From Lepas anatifera (lineage: Eukaryota > Arthropoda > Thecostraca > Lepadidae), in contig JAOTON010000040.1 in assembly GCA_034440635.1 (NCBI GenBank), positions 558,001-622,000 on the forward strand: a DNA stretch of 64,000 nucleotides. The letters run 5' to 3'. Below the pieces are notes generated by a model. That model saw only the letters and a program-made list of their open reading frames with translations. It had not been told where the DNA came from and ran no database searches. Of the stretch, positions 44,100-54,956 are shown in pieces (position 1 is the first letter of the stretch; each line of letters starts with the position of its first letter). A program made the translations under genes and the position numbers.

Positions 44100-45265
44100 T
44101 GTTGTTGTTGTCTGTTCTGAGCGCTGGTATCAGAGACCTAAAACTTTTGTGGATAGAAGGCACTGCCAAATGAATAAGCACCACGGTTGTCAATTTTCAA
44201 AATTTTCAAAATTTTGCCCAGAATTTTGCATTATGTGATTTTTAACTTTTATTTTTCTATTTTTTGCTAATTCATCTAGACTCTTCAAACTTGCACCCTT
44301 TTACATCAAAGAAATTTGTAGTTCACACAAAAAGTTGGAAAGAAAAACTTTAAATTTAGGGCTCTAAATTAGCTTTTAAACTTTGCACCCTAAATTTGGC
44401 ATAAAACTCATGGTCTAAACTACAGGCTCGAAATATCTAAAGCTACGGCAGTTCAGGTTCTGAGTCAAATATCAACTTAAAGGCCGGTTTGTGCAGTACT
44501 GCACAAACACAGAAAAAAACAAAAACGGAAATTTAAGGGTCCTTTTTGGCCCATTCCGTGAAGGTCTGCATTTCCCAAAATATCATTCAAACGCTTATAT
44601 CTTCCGATCTAATTGATAAAAATTAGTTCCCATTTCAGATAATAAGAGAGAATAGCCTCCTTTATTATATATTTAGAGATAAAAACTTTCAGACTAAAAC
44701 TTTTTATTTTATAGGCAAAAATAAAATATAAGTTTTTAAAATTTTTATTCTCAGCCCCCTGGTTTCCATACCATGATAGCTACGGTATTGAACTTAACAC
44801 GGCTGGATAGAAAACTTCGTTGCCGTCATTTTTCTCACTCATACCCCCCACTTATCTCTTACGGCTTTCGCGCTATAAGCCGTAAAAGTACATTTCAAAG
44901 TGGTAATTTTATCAGTTTATTTTTGCTTCACACCGGGGTTTAGGGTGGTTAGAGTCATTGGAGGGAAATGAAATTTTGCATACATCTAGGTAAGAGACAT
45001 ATGTCGACATTCCATCTGCATAGATATCAATGAAACACCAAGTTACCTTTACAAACATGCCGTTTCTCCACGCAACGTTGTAGCAAATCACCACGCGTCA
45101 CCCCTGCGTCCACGCCGCGGCAACGCCGGCGATCGGCGCGGCCGTTTCTGTTTATTTATGGTCTGGTAAAAAAGTACCCATTACTACCCATAATGCATCA
45201 CATGTAATTAGAGTACCGTAAAAGTCCGAGTTTACAATAAGAGTATTATGTTTCTGTTTTTGGAC

Positions 45266-45687
45266 CATGGGTGGATCCAGGGAATAAGTAGGCTAGGTGC
45301 CCCCCCTCACCCTTCTTCCCCCATCCCCCTCCCGCAACCCCCAATCGACCATCGGCGCCCTCTGAAATTGTAAAGACACGCCTCTCAAGGTCGATGACGC
45401 TCCCTGAAATGTCGCTTCCCATACGCAGATCCAGGATTGCCTATCGGGAGCGAGGTGGAAGGGGAAATTTCCTGGTGGGCGCTATCTACACCAGGGACGC
45501 CACTTTTGGCCGGAAAACCTATCAAGTAGGCGCTAAAACCTATCAGTAGACCCCGATTCCTGCATCTCGGGGAAAACGACATTTCAGGGGGTGCCATCGA
45601 ACTTTCAAGGGGTTTCCGGGACAATTTCAGGGGGCGCTAAGATTCTATGGGGGCACCTGTCCCCTTTCCCCTTTGGATCCGCCTATG
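45266..45687. mobile_element. hAT-type miniature element, copy in beta unit 3
   Basis: A duplicate of 39358-39775 with the same termini and flanks. Confidence 0.7.
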
Positions 45688-45719
45688 TCGTTTCGGGGGG
45701 GCACGGAGGTGGGGTCGTT

Positions 45720-48205
45720 ACGGGTGTGGGGGGTAAGGAGCTCGAGCATAAGCGGATCCAGGACATCAGCATGGGGGTAGGGGCTAAAGAGTTCGAGCAT
45801 AGGCAGACCCAGGACATCAGTACGAGGGTGGGGCTAGGGAGTTAGAGCATAGGCGGATCCAGGACATCGGTACGAGGGTCGGGCTAGGGAGTTAGAACAT
45901 AGGCGGATCCAGGACATCGGTACGAGGGTCGGGCTAGGGAGTTAGAGCATAGGCGGATCCAGGACATTAGTACGGGGATGGGTCTAAGCAGCTGAGCATT
46001 AGCGGATTCAGGACATCAGTACGGGGTGAGACTCGGGAGTTCCAGCATAGGCGGATCCAGGACATCAGTAGGGGGTAGGGGCTACGGAGTTCGAGCATAG
46101 GCGGATCCAGGATATTAGTACGGGGATGGTGCTAAGGAGATCGAGCATAGGCGGATCTAGGACATCTGTACGGGGGTGGAGATAAGGAGCTCGAGCATAG
46201 GCTGATCCAGGACATCAGTATGGGTGTGGAGCTAAGGAGCTCGAGCAGAGGCGGATCTAGGACATCAGTACGGCGGTGGGGCTAAAGGGCTTGAGTATAG
46301 GCGGATCAAGGACATCAGTACGGGGGTGAGGCTAAGGAGCTCGAGCATAAGCGGATCCAGGACATCAGAACGTGGGTAGGGGCTAAAGAGTTCGAGCATA
46401 GGTGGATCCAGGACATCAGTACGGGGGTGGGGCTAAGAAGCTCGAGCATGAGCGGATTCAGCTGATCAGTACGGGGGTGGGGCTCGAGAGCTCGAGCATA
46501 GGCGGATCTAGGACATCAGTACGGTGGTGGGGCTCGGGCGTTCCAGCATAGGCGGATCCAGGACATCAGTTCGGGGGTGGGGCTAAGGAGCTCGAGCATA
46601 AGCGGATCCAGGACATAAGTTTAGGGGTGTGGCTCCGGAGCTCGAGTAAAGGCGGATCCAGGACATCAATGGGGGGGGTGGTAGGGGCTACGGAGTTCGA
46701 GCATAGGCGGATCCAGGACATCAGTAAGAAGGTGGGGCAAGGAGCTCGAGCATAGGCGGATCCAGGACATCAGTAGGGGGTAGGGGCTAAGGAGTTCGAG
46801 CATAGGCGGATCCAGGACATCAGTACGGAGGTGGGGCTAAAAGTTCGAGCATAGGCAGATCGCGGACATCAGTACGGGGGTGGGGCTAAGGAGCTCCAGC
46901 AAAGGCGGATCCAGGCCTGATTACGGGGGGTGGGGCTAAGGAGTTCGAGCATAGGCGGATCTAGGACATCATTACGGTGCTGGGGCTCGGGCGTTCCAGC
47001 ATAGGCGGATCCAGGACAATAGTAGGGTGGTAGGGGCTAAAGAGTTCGAGTATAGGCGAATCCAGGGCAGTACGGAGGTGGGGCTACGGAGTTCGAGCAT
47101 AGGCAGATCCAGGACATTGTTCGGGGGTGGGGCTAAGGAGCCCGAGCATAGGCGGACTCAGGACATCAATGCAGGGGTGTGGCTCCGGATCTCGAGTAAA
47201 GGCGGATCCAGGACATCAGTACGGAGGTGGGGCTAAGGAGATCGAGCATAGGTGGATCCAGGACATCTGTACGGGGGTGGGGCTAAAGAGCTGGAGCATA
47301 GGCGGATCCAGGACATCAGTATGGGTGTGGGGCTAAGGAACTCGAGCAGAGGCGGATCCAGGGCATCAGTACGGGGGTGGGGCTAAGGGGTTCGAGTATA
47401 GGCGGATAAAGGACATCAGTACAGAGGTGGGGCTAAGGAGCTCAAGCATAAGCGGATCCAGGACATCAGCACAGGGGTAGGGGCTAAAGAGTTCGAGCAT
47501 AGGCGGATCCAGGACATCAGTACGGGGGTGGGGCTAAGGAGCTCGAGCATAAGCGGAGCCAGGATATCAGTACGGGGGTAGAGGTTAAGGAGTTTCAGCA
47601 TAGGCGGATCCAGCATATCGGTACGGGGATTGGGCTAAGGAGATCCAGCATAGGCGGATCCAGGACATCTGTACGGAGGTGGGGCTAAGGAGCTCGAGCA
47701 TAGGCGGATCCAGGACATCAGTATGGGTGTGGGGCTAAGGAGCTCGAGCAGAGGCGGATCCAGGACGTCAGTACGGGGCTGGGGTAAGAGGCTCGAGTAT
47801 AGGCGGATGAAAGACATCAGTACGGGGGGTGGGGCTAAGGAGCATGAGCATAAGCCGATCCAGGACATCAAGGGGCTAAACAGTTAAAACAGGTAGGGGC
47901 TAAAGAGTTAAAACATAAGCGGATCCAGGACATCAGTACGGGGGTGGGGCTAAGGAGCTCGAGCATAAGCGGGTTCAGGACATCAGTACGTGGGTGGGGC
48001 TCGGGAGCTCAAGCATAGGCGGATCCAGGACATCAGTAGGGGTAGGGGCTAAGGAGTTCAAGCATAGGCGGATCCAGGGCAGTGTAGAGGTGGGGCTACG
48101 GAGTTCGAGCATAGGCAGATCCAGGACATATGTAAGGGGGTGGGGGAAGGAGGTCGAGCATAGGCGGATCCAGGACATCAGTTCGGTGGTGGGGCTGAGG
48201 TCTCG
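45720..48205 (+). repeat. 50-bp satellite, block 3
   Basis: About 49 units of the AGGCGGATCC family. The first and last segments match those of block 2 and block 1 respectively, showing exchange between blocks. Confidence 0.92.
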
Positions 48206-48724
48206 AGCTGGGGCATAACTCGGTAACAAATAGGCTGAATCGGGTGAAAATCTGCAGGTATAGGTGAAATACCGTCGGAAAACCCATCATATTTTATTGT
48301 ATCTCCTTTCTTCTCGTCATGCCCAGTCTTTGCTTAACAAAACAAATATTATGCGTGTGTTTATTTCTTTGATGATATGAACAGAGGGCAAGCGTGGTGC
48401 AGTATGCAGAGACATGCTAATTTAGGAAAACATGGGCCTAGACAGGGGATTGAATGGAGCCATAATGAGAACACAAAACCTAAAACTCCAACATTACGTT
48501 GTTATAAGTATCAAACTGCTGAAAAAAACTCGCCTGTCAATCGAACTGTTTGGCTAACGTACATTGTCACCGGCTTCTCCTGCGCCAGAGCGGCACCTGC
48601 CGAGGCCGCAGGCCGAGGTTGTTGTTGTTGTTGTTGTCTGTTCTGAGCGCTGGTATCAGAGACCTAAAACTTTTGTGGATAGAAGGCGCTTCCAAATGAA
48701 TAAGCACCACGGTTGTAAATTTTA

Positions 48725-49180
48725 GCTGCTATGCGAGACAGATACCATAGCCATCTACGCATGCTATAGACCAGCGTGAATGCCCGGTGGTGGCAGGGTA
48801 GTCTGTCTCGTTTCAGCTCCTCTACTCGTGCGGCGGGCGCGTTGTCTATTAGATATTCATATCAGTCGGACGGCCGGGTGGCGGCCGTGCGGTAGGGTCC
48901 CGCTCGCTCCGGCGACTTGCGACGAATAAAAAACAAAATGGTGGTCAGGAACTGGTTTGCTTGTTTGGTTAGTTGTGTTTTGTTTCTTTATGTGTGTCCA
49001 AATCTTACTGTGTATGTGTGTGATAGGTCCGGTAAAAGTGATGTGTTTTATGAGAGAGATAAGAGAGGCCCCACCACTTAAGCCTTCGGGCTTTTGCGTC
49101 AATCTATTTGTTATACCTGTCATATTGTGTCCGTCCAATAAAAGTTTATCATCTGTCTATCTATCTACCCACTAGTTAAT
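48725..49180 (+). mobile_element. 3' end of a non-LTR retrotransposon, copy 2
   Basis: Nearly identical to 34735-35190, including the AAGCC-TTCG-GGCTT hairpin and the TCTATCTATCTA tail. The shared right flank into the satellite shows it came by duplication. Confidence 0.6.
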
Positions 49181-49319
49181 GCATCCTCTAACCATAGGTA
49201 GCACTGGCCAAAGGATCCACCGTTGCACACCATTTCTTTCCCAGCCGAATAAACCTCTTTGTGGTGATACCATGACACGTGACTCCTTGCACTCCCTGCT
49301 TAAATAAACTTAATAAGCA

Positions 49320-49775
49320 GTGGCGGATCCAGGCCATTAGTATGGGGGTGGGGCTAAGGAGCTCGAGCATAGGCGGATCCAAGACATCAGTACCGGGGTG
49401 GGGCTAGTGAGCTCGAGCATAGGCGAATCCAGGACATCAGCACGGAGGTGGGGCTAAGGAGCCTCGAGCATAGGTGGATCCAGGACATCAGTACGGGGTG
49501 GGGTAAGGAGCTCGAGCATAGGCAGATCCAGGACATCAGTACGGGGTGGGGCTAGGGAGCTCGAGCATAGGCGGATCCAGGACAGTACGAAGGTGGGGCT
49601 ACGGAGTTCGAGCATAGGTGGATCCAGGACATCAGTAAGGGGGTGGGGCTGAGGAGCTCGAGCATAGGCGGATCCAGGACATTAGTACGGGGATGGGCCT
49701 CAGGAGTTGGAGCATTAGCGGATCCAGGATATCAGTTCGGTGGTGGGGCTAAGGAGCTTGAGCATAGGCAGATCA
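49320..49775 (+). repeat. 50-bp satellite, block 4
   Basis: About nine units of the AGGCGGATCC family, opening with the same CAGTGGCGGATCCAGG terminus as block 1. Confidence 0.9.
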
Positions 49776-49964
49776 AGGATTACTAATAAAGGAGGCACCG
49801 TCCGCAGGGCAAGGGGTGTAATCCGGAGCATACAGCGCAACTTTTGACACGTAAAATCCTTCCGATGGGCGCCAATTTTTGCATCTTAGGGGAAAGGGTG
49901 GAAAGTGACATTTCAGGGGTGCCATCGAATGTTTGAGGGGCGCCGTGGCCATTTCAGGCGGTGC

Positions 49965-51190
49965 TGAGGCCCGGTTGCAGATCACAGGGGGCCCGGTTGG
50001 AGTCACAGGGGACCGGGTGGATCATAGGGGGCCGGGTGGATAACATATGGCCCGGTTGCAGTCACAGGGGACCGGGTGGATCGCAGAGGGCCCGGTTGCA
50101 GTCACAGGGGCCCCGGTGGATCACAGATGGTCCGGTCCCAGTCACAGGGGGCCCGGGTGTATCACAGGGGCCCGGGTGGATGATAGGGGACCGGTTATAA
50201 TCACAGGGAGCCCGGGTGGATTACAGGTGGGCCGGGTGGATCACAGAGGGCTCAGTTGCAGTCACAGGGGCCCAGGTTGGATCACAGATGGTCCGGTTGC
50301 AGTCACAGGGAGCCCGGGTGGATTACAGGGGGCCCGGTTACAGTCACAGGGGGCCCAGTTGCAGTCACAGAGGGCCCGAGTGGATCACAGGCGGCCCGGA
50401 TGGATCGCAGGGGCCCGTTTGCAGTCACAGGGGGCCGGATAGATCACAGGGGACCCGGTTGCAGTCACAGGGGGCCCGGGTGGATGACAGGAGGCCCGGT
50501 TGCAGTCACAGGGGGCCCGGGTGGATCACAGGGGGCCCGGCTGGATCACAGGGGCCCGGTTGCAGTCACAGGGGGCCGGATAGATCACATGGGACCCGGC
50601 TGCAGTCACAGGGGGCCCGAGTGGATTAAGGGGGCCCGGTTGCAGTCACAGGGGGCCCGGGTGGATCATAGTGGGCCCGGGTGGATCACAAAGGGTCCGG
50701 CTGCAGTCACAGGGGGCCCGAGTGGATTAAGGGGGCCCGGTTGCAGTCACAGGGGGCCCGGGTGGATCATAGTGGGCCCGGGTGGATCACAAAGGGTCCG
50801 GTTGCAGTCACAGGGGACCCGGCTGCAGTCACAGGGGGCCCGGGTGGATTACAGGGGGCCCGGTTGCAGTCCACAGGGGGCCCGGGTGGATCACAGAGGG
50901 CCCGGTTGGATGACAGGAGGCCCGAGACTGCCGAAATTAGAGACCCGGTTGCAGTCAAAGTGGGCCTGAAAATATCGTTAGGGGCCTGGTTGGGGACACC
51001 GAGGTTAAGGGTGGCCCACAGGGGACCTGCAAGCATGCCAGGGAGCCTGGCCTCAGCCAAAGCTAGCCCAAATAGACCACTGGGGCCTGCAATCGTGGCA
51101 GGGGCCCGGCTGTGTCCGCAGGGGCCCGCAACTTGGGATTGGGGGGGCTCGTCGGGTCATTGGGGGCTTCTCCGAGCATTGGGGGCTCGA
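49965..51190 (+). repeat. 21-bp GC-rich satellite
   Basis: Some 55 units alternate GGGGGCCCGGTTGCAGTCAC-A and GGGGGCCCGGGTGGATCACA-G. The 21-bp period keeps frames open (up to 237 codons at 50256-50969, Gly/Pro/Arg-rich). Several overlapping frames on the same strand are open at once, so I do not call a gene. The array decays after about 50930. It is related, in inverse orientation, to 1445-2195. Confidence 0.9.
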
Positions 51191-52020
51191 GCCCACCCAA
51201 ATATATGGAAACTTGCGCCCCTGAGAAGAAGACATGAACAGAGGAGAGCCAACATGTTTAAATTTAGTATGAAAGTTTTTTCACCCTTGCTTACTACAAA
51301 GGTTAGTGCGCATGCGCATTAGAACTTATGGTCAGGGAGGCTATCTCGGAAGCCAATAGACCGATTGGGCTTAAACTTTGCGAGTAATAGCAGAATACTA
51401 CCTGCTAATCCAAATTCACGGCTGAATGACACGGCATTGTTCTGCGTATGCGCAGTAGGAATTCTAAGGAATATTAGGCTATAAGGGGTAGTTTAGACCA
51501 AGAGACAAACACACGACATACCAACATGCTTCAGTCAATTATAACGGTATCTTCGCTCTCATTCACTGCAGACTTTACAGCGCATGCGGACTGGGACTTA
51601 GGGTAACCGAAGCTAACTCGGCAACAAATAGGCTGAATTGTGCGAAGTTCTCCGGGTATAGGTGAAATATGGTCGGCAAACCCATAATATTTTATATTGT
51701 ATGTCCTTTCTTCTGGGCATACCCAGTCCTTACTTAACAAACCAAACTTTATACGTGTGTTTATTTATGTGATGACATGAACAGAGGGCAAACGTGGCGC
51801 AGTGTGCAGAGACATGTTAGTTTAGGAAAAAGGGCTTACACATGGGATTGAATGGAGTCATAATGAGAACACAAGACCTCAAGTCCTAACATCGCGTTAG
51901 TATATGTATCATACTGCTGAAAACACTCGTCTGTCAATCGAACTGTTTGCCTAACGTATGTACATTGTCACCGGCTTCTCCTGCGCCGGAGCGGCACCTG
52001 CCGAGGCCGCAGGCCGAGGT

Positions 52021-52477
52021 CTAGGTTCATATTGAAATTTCTGACCTGTTACCTCTGAGAGGTCATCTCGGCTGCTTAAAAAGATTTTCAGACTTGGGTC
52101 AATAACTTTGCAGGTAACGATGATAAAGCTATTATTTTGATACCATTACGTTTAAACTGTTATTGGGAGTCGATTGCTGTGTATATTGACAATACTAGAT
52201 CAGATAGTGACCTTGACCTGACCTCAGGCCAAAAAGTAGATCTTTTGTGTTTTGATCTTGTGTAGTCATATTATACACCATTCGATTCGCCGTAACGAGA
52301 AGAAGCGATTGATGCCTAAACAGGATTTTAACTCAACTCCGTCAGACGCTAGAGGCCCGAAACTCTTCTCTAATATGCCACCTTCTTTGACCTGTCATGA
52401 CCTCAACATGGACCTAAGCCAAAAAGTGGTCTATGTAGTTTCTTCATGAATTTGTATGAGCTATCCCCATAGAAGGT
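52021..52477. other. Unassigned sequence
   Basis: Unique AT-rich sequence with a few TGACCTGACCTC words. No gene recognised. Confidence 0.35.
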
Positions 52478-53123
52478 ATGTATGTACATTAGGGTGTCCC
52501 AAAATTAGCAAAGTTTTAAAAGTTGGTGTTTACCTTTCTTTTTCCCGTTGAGTGTGACCTGAAACGAAATTGTGCAAAAATCAGGTATTTAAATTAATAT
52601 TTGACCCCAGCGCAAATCGCTTGAAGTTTTACCCATAGCTCCCTATGGAGACTGCAACGCTTGAACACGAACTATTTCGGTATTTCCATCGTAATGCAGG
52701 ACTACAGCGTAGTGTGTCTTATATTTTCTTCTCTTTTTGGCTATGTTTTGTAAGAACTATCTTTTATCTATTGTTTACATGGCATTCCGACTTATTTCCA
52801 CTACAATTAGGTACTTCACGTTCTTTGTTTTACATAGAACTATATTGTGTTATAAGGTACACAACCCTGATCCGAATATCTGGTTGTTTTTCCTTGTATG
52901 GTCAGGCAAAACACTGTTTTTAAAACATTATTATTGATCCCCAGACTAGAAAGACACAGTTTCAAGACACATACACGCTATTCAATATGGAACAAAAGTT
53001 CATTGCTACATATAAACATCCTTCTGGAGGGTACCTGGCCAGAGGTGTATGCCAGAACTAATTTCCTAGTGTCGGGAAACGGCTGGTGGCAATGCTCTAC
53101 AACTTGCAGTAGGTGCTGTTGGC

Positions 53124-53501
53124 CAGTGGGGGTTGGGGGGGAATACATTCCCCCAAAACAGAAAATCTAGGGGCAATACTATGTTTGCACCCCTCCCCAA
53201 AGCTGTCGACCTCGTTTTTGCCCGGACTCATTTTTAGTCTACAAGCAAGGTTTTGGTGCTTGAACTCTCAACTTTAAACCCAGCCACCCAACTTCAGAGC
53301 AAAAATTGAGCCCTGGATAGCAAAACAAGCATCTTGTGGCTACAGCTTTGACCCGGCGACGTTTTTTATTCTGCTTATCGACTCTTCAGCTTACCCCCAC
53401 AGCTTACCGCTTAGTTAAATTGTGGTATGCTATCACCGCGTGACGTTTTTTTCTCATCGACTTTGGCTTGTCCCCAAACCTGCCGGCTAAATCCGCCACT
53501 G
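53124..53501. mobile_element. hAT-type miniature element in the left arm
   Basis: The ends are CAGTGGGGGTTGG and CTAAATCCGCCACTG, inverted. Flanks CTGTTGGC (53116-53123) and CTGTCGGC (53502-53509) match at 7 of 8 positions. The right-arm counterpart is 54270-55009, enlarged by the SINE, with GCCGACAG and GCCAGCAG flanks. Confidence 0.82.
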
Positions 53502-53509
53502 CTGTCGGC

Positions 53510-53738
53510 TCTCCTCATTCTTAGTAAGGCAACCGATATAGTAATTTATCAGCCTAGCCCCTCTCTCTGCTGGGTTGTTCGCCAACTGCAGGTTTCGTAT
53601 GAAGGCCTCCAGCCTATCGTAACCTGGGATACCGTCCCATGGCGGGCACTCAGCCAGAAATGACGTGTCAACCGACAGGCTTTCAAACATGGGATGGGAC
53701 TGCGTGCCCACAAACTTATCCAGCGTCAGATCCTTCAT
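53510..53738 (-). pseudogene. Unknown ORF fragment, left arm
   Basis: About 75 codons starting MKDLTLDKFVG next to the central element and ending ...LTKNEESRQ where the hAT-type insertion begins. The text LANNPAERGARLINYYIG is compact and soluble-looking, with no membrane segment or known catalytic motif. The sense continues on the far side of the insertion (right-arm equivalent near 55018-55080: HLLQVVEHCHKPFPDTRKS). I recall LANN-AER and LLQVVE-like tails in uncharacterised, repetitive invertebrate proteins that look transposon-encoded, but I cannot name a family. The start may be internal, because the central element replaces whatever lay upstream. Confidence 0.55.
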
Positions 53739-53741
53739 GCC

Positions 53742-54029
53742 CTAAAGGGAATGTGGCACCTTCATAACGTGATTTTAACTGTAATAGCCAAGTTGTAAAG
53801 CAAGTCGGAAAACCCGGTACTGCCACCCGGCGTTGGACGCTGTTGTATCAAAGGAAATCACCTGGACATTGTCCTTGAGGGGTACATTTTCGGTAGTTTT
53901 TAGCTTTTCTCAACGGACATTTTGAGTTTCAGGACAAATAATATATTGAGTACCGGGTTTTCCGACTTGCTTTACAACTTAGCTATCTCAGTTAAAATCA
54001 TGTTATGAAGGTGGCACATTCCCTTTAAG
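53742..54029. mobile_element. Miniature element at the palindrome centre
   Basis: Ends CTAAAGGGAATGTGGCACC and GGTGGCACATTCCCTTTAAG are inverted copies. Subterminal TTTACAACTTaGCTAT and CAGTTAAAATCA-type sequence is shared with 8834-9291. The inverted ends cover about 80 bp each side and leave a unique middle of about 130 bp. Arm sequence GCATGAAGGATC abuts both sides. Confidence 0.8.
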
Positions 54030-54035
54030 GCATGA

Positions 54036-54269
54036 AGGATCTGTCGCTGGATAAGTTTGTGGGCGCGCAGTCCCATCCCATGTTTGAAAAGCCTGTCGGT
54101 TGACACGTCATTTCTGGCTGAGTGCCCGCCATGGGACGGTATCCCAGGTTACGATAGGCTGGAGGCCTTCATACGAAACCTGCAGTTGGCGAACAACCCA
54201 GCAGAGAGAGGGGCTAGGCTGATAAATTACTATATCGGCTGCCTTACTAAGAATGAGGAGAGCCGACAG
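54036..54269 (+). pseudogene. Unknown ORF fragment, right arm (frameshifted)
   Basis: The inverse copy of the left-arm ORF. One extra A near 54089 breaks the frame after VGAQSHPMFE; the frame that follows carries the same LANNPAERGARLINYYIG text to the hAT-type insertion at 54270. The left arm lacks this indel, so it arose after the duplication. Confidence 0.6.
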
Positions 54270-54593
54270 CAGTGGCGGATTTAGCCGGCAGGTTTGGGGA
54301 TAAGCCAAAGTCGATGAGGAAAAAACGTCACGCGGTGATAGCATACCACAATTTAACCAAACGGTAAGCTGTGGGGGTAAGCTGAAGGGTCGATAGCAGA
54401 ATAAAAAACATTGCCGGGTCAAAGTTGTAGCCACAAGATGCTTGTTTTGCTATCCAGGGCTCAATTTTTGCACTGAAGTTGGGTGGCTGTGTTTAAAGTT
54501 GAGAGTTCAAGCACCAAAACCTTGCTTGTAAACTAAAAATGAGTCCGGGCAAAAACGAGGCCGACAGCTTTGGGGAGGGGGTGCAACCATAGT

Positions 54594-54956
54594 ATTTTTT
54601 TTAATAAATTTTGTTCAAGTTGTTCCTAGTACGACTGGTGGAGTCGGAGTCTCACTAAAGTCATCAAGGGACTTGTCACGGAGACCCCGATCCCACCACC
54701 CGAACGAGCAACTCCCTCAATGGAGGGTTAATTTAGAAGCCAAAGTTTAACGTCCCACAAAGCACAGGGACGGCCGCCCCGCTCAGGTCACCCTCTCACC
54801 AGTCAGTTGCCAGCCGACCTGTACGTCGGGTAAACTATTGAGCGCCGGAGCGTCTCAGGGGAACCGATCCCAAGCCTGGGCATGCCCTGCCACTGCATGC
54901 TTCTGAGCAGCGGGCCGGAGCCCAACGCTCTACCAACTGAGCTACCGGGGCGGCAA
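54594..54956 (-). mobile_element. tRNA-derived SINE, copy 2, inside the right-arm hAT-type element
   Basis: Same head, body and tail as 4072-4428. The left arm of the palindrome preserves the empty site (rc reading CATAGTATTGCCCC). The junctions here read CATAGTA-TTTTTT and GGCGGCAAC-TTGCCCC. No target duplication is evident. Confidence 0.85.

Larger units (their letters stand above)
44100..48619 (+). mobile_element. Beta unit 3
   Basis: It repeats beta unit 2 part for part: body 44111-45010, GC-rich 45060-45150, miniature element 45266-45687, satellite 45720-48205 and common end with box GTCACCGGCTTCT (48566-48578). The satellite block is about twice as long as in unit 2. Confidence 0.65.
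48620..52020 (+). mobile_element. Beta unit 4 (body truncated)
   Basis: TTG tract and TGTTCTGAGCGCTGG start a beta body that stops abruptly at about 48722, where it joins the LINE 3' end seen in beta unit 1. Then come a short satellite block, a miniature-element remnant (about 49780-49965), the 21-bp GC-rich satellite, diverged internal tandem blocks (51220-51960) and the last box GTCACCGGCTTCT (51967-51979) with hairpin to 52020. No TTG tract follows; the array ends here. Confidence 0.65.

Noticed and set aside
50256..50969. 237-codon Gly/Pro/Arg-rich frame resembling a collagen-like protein
   Set aside because: It follows exactly from a 21-bp repeat. Neighbouring frames on the same strand are also open, and the Gly spacing is not a strict Gly-X-Y.
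52645..52923. 92-codon hydrophobic frame, conserved in both palindrome arms (also 55209-55487)
   Set aside because: It runs antisense to the better ORF, and conservation between arms follows from the inverted duplication alone.
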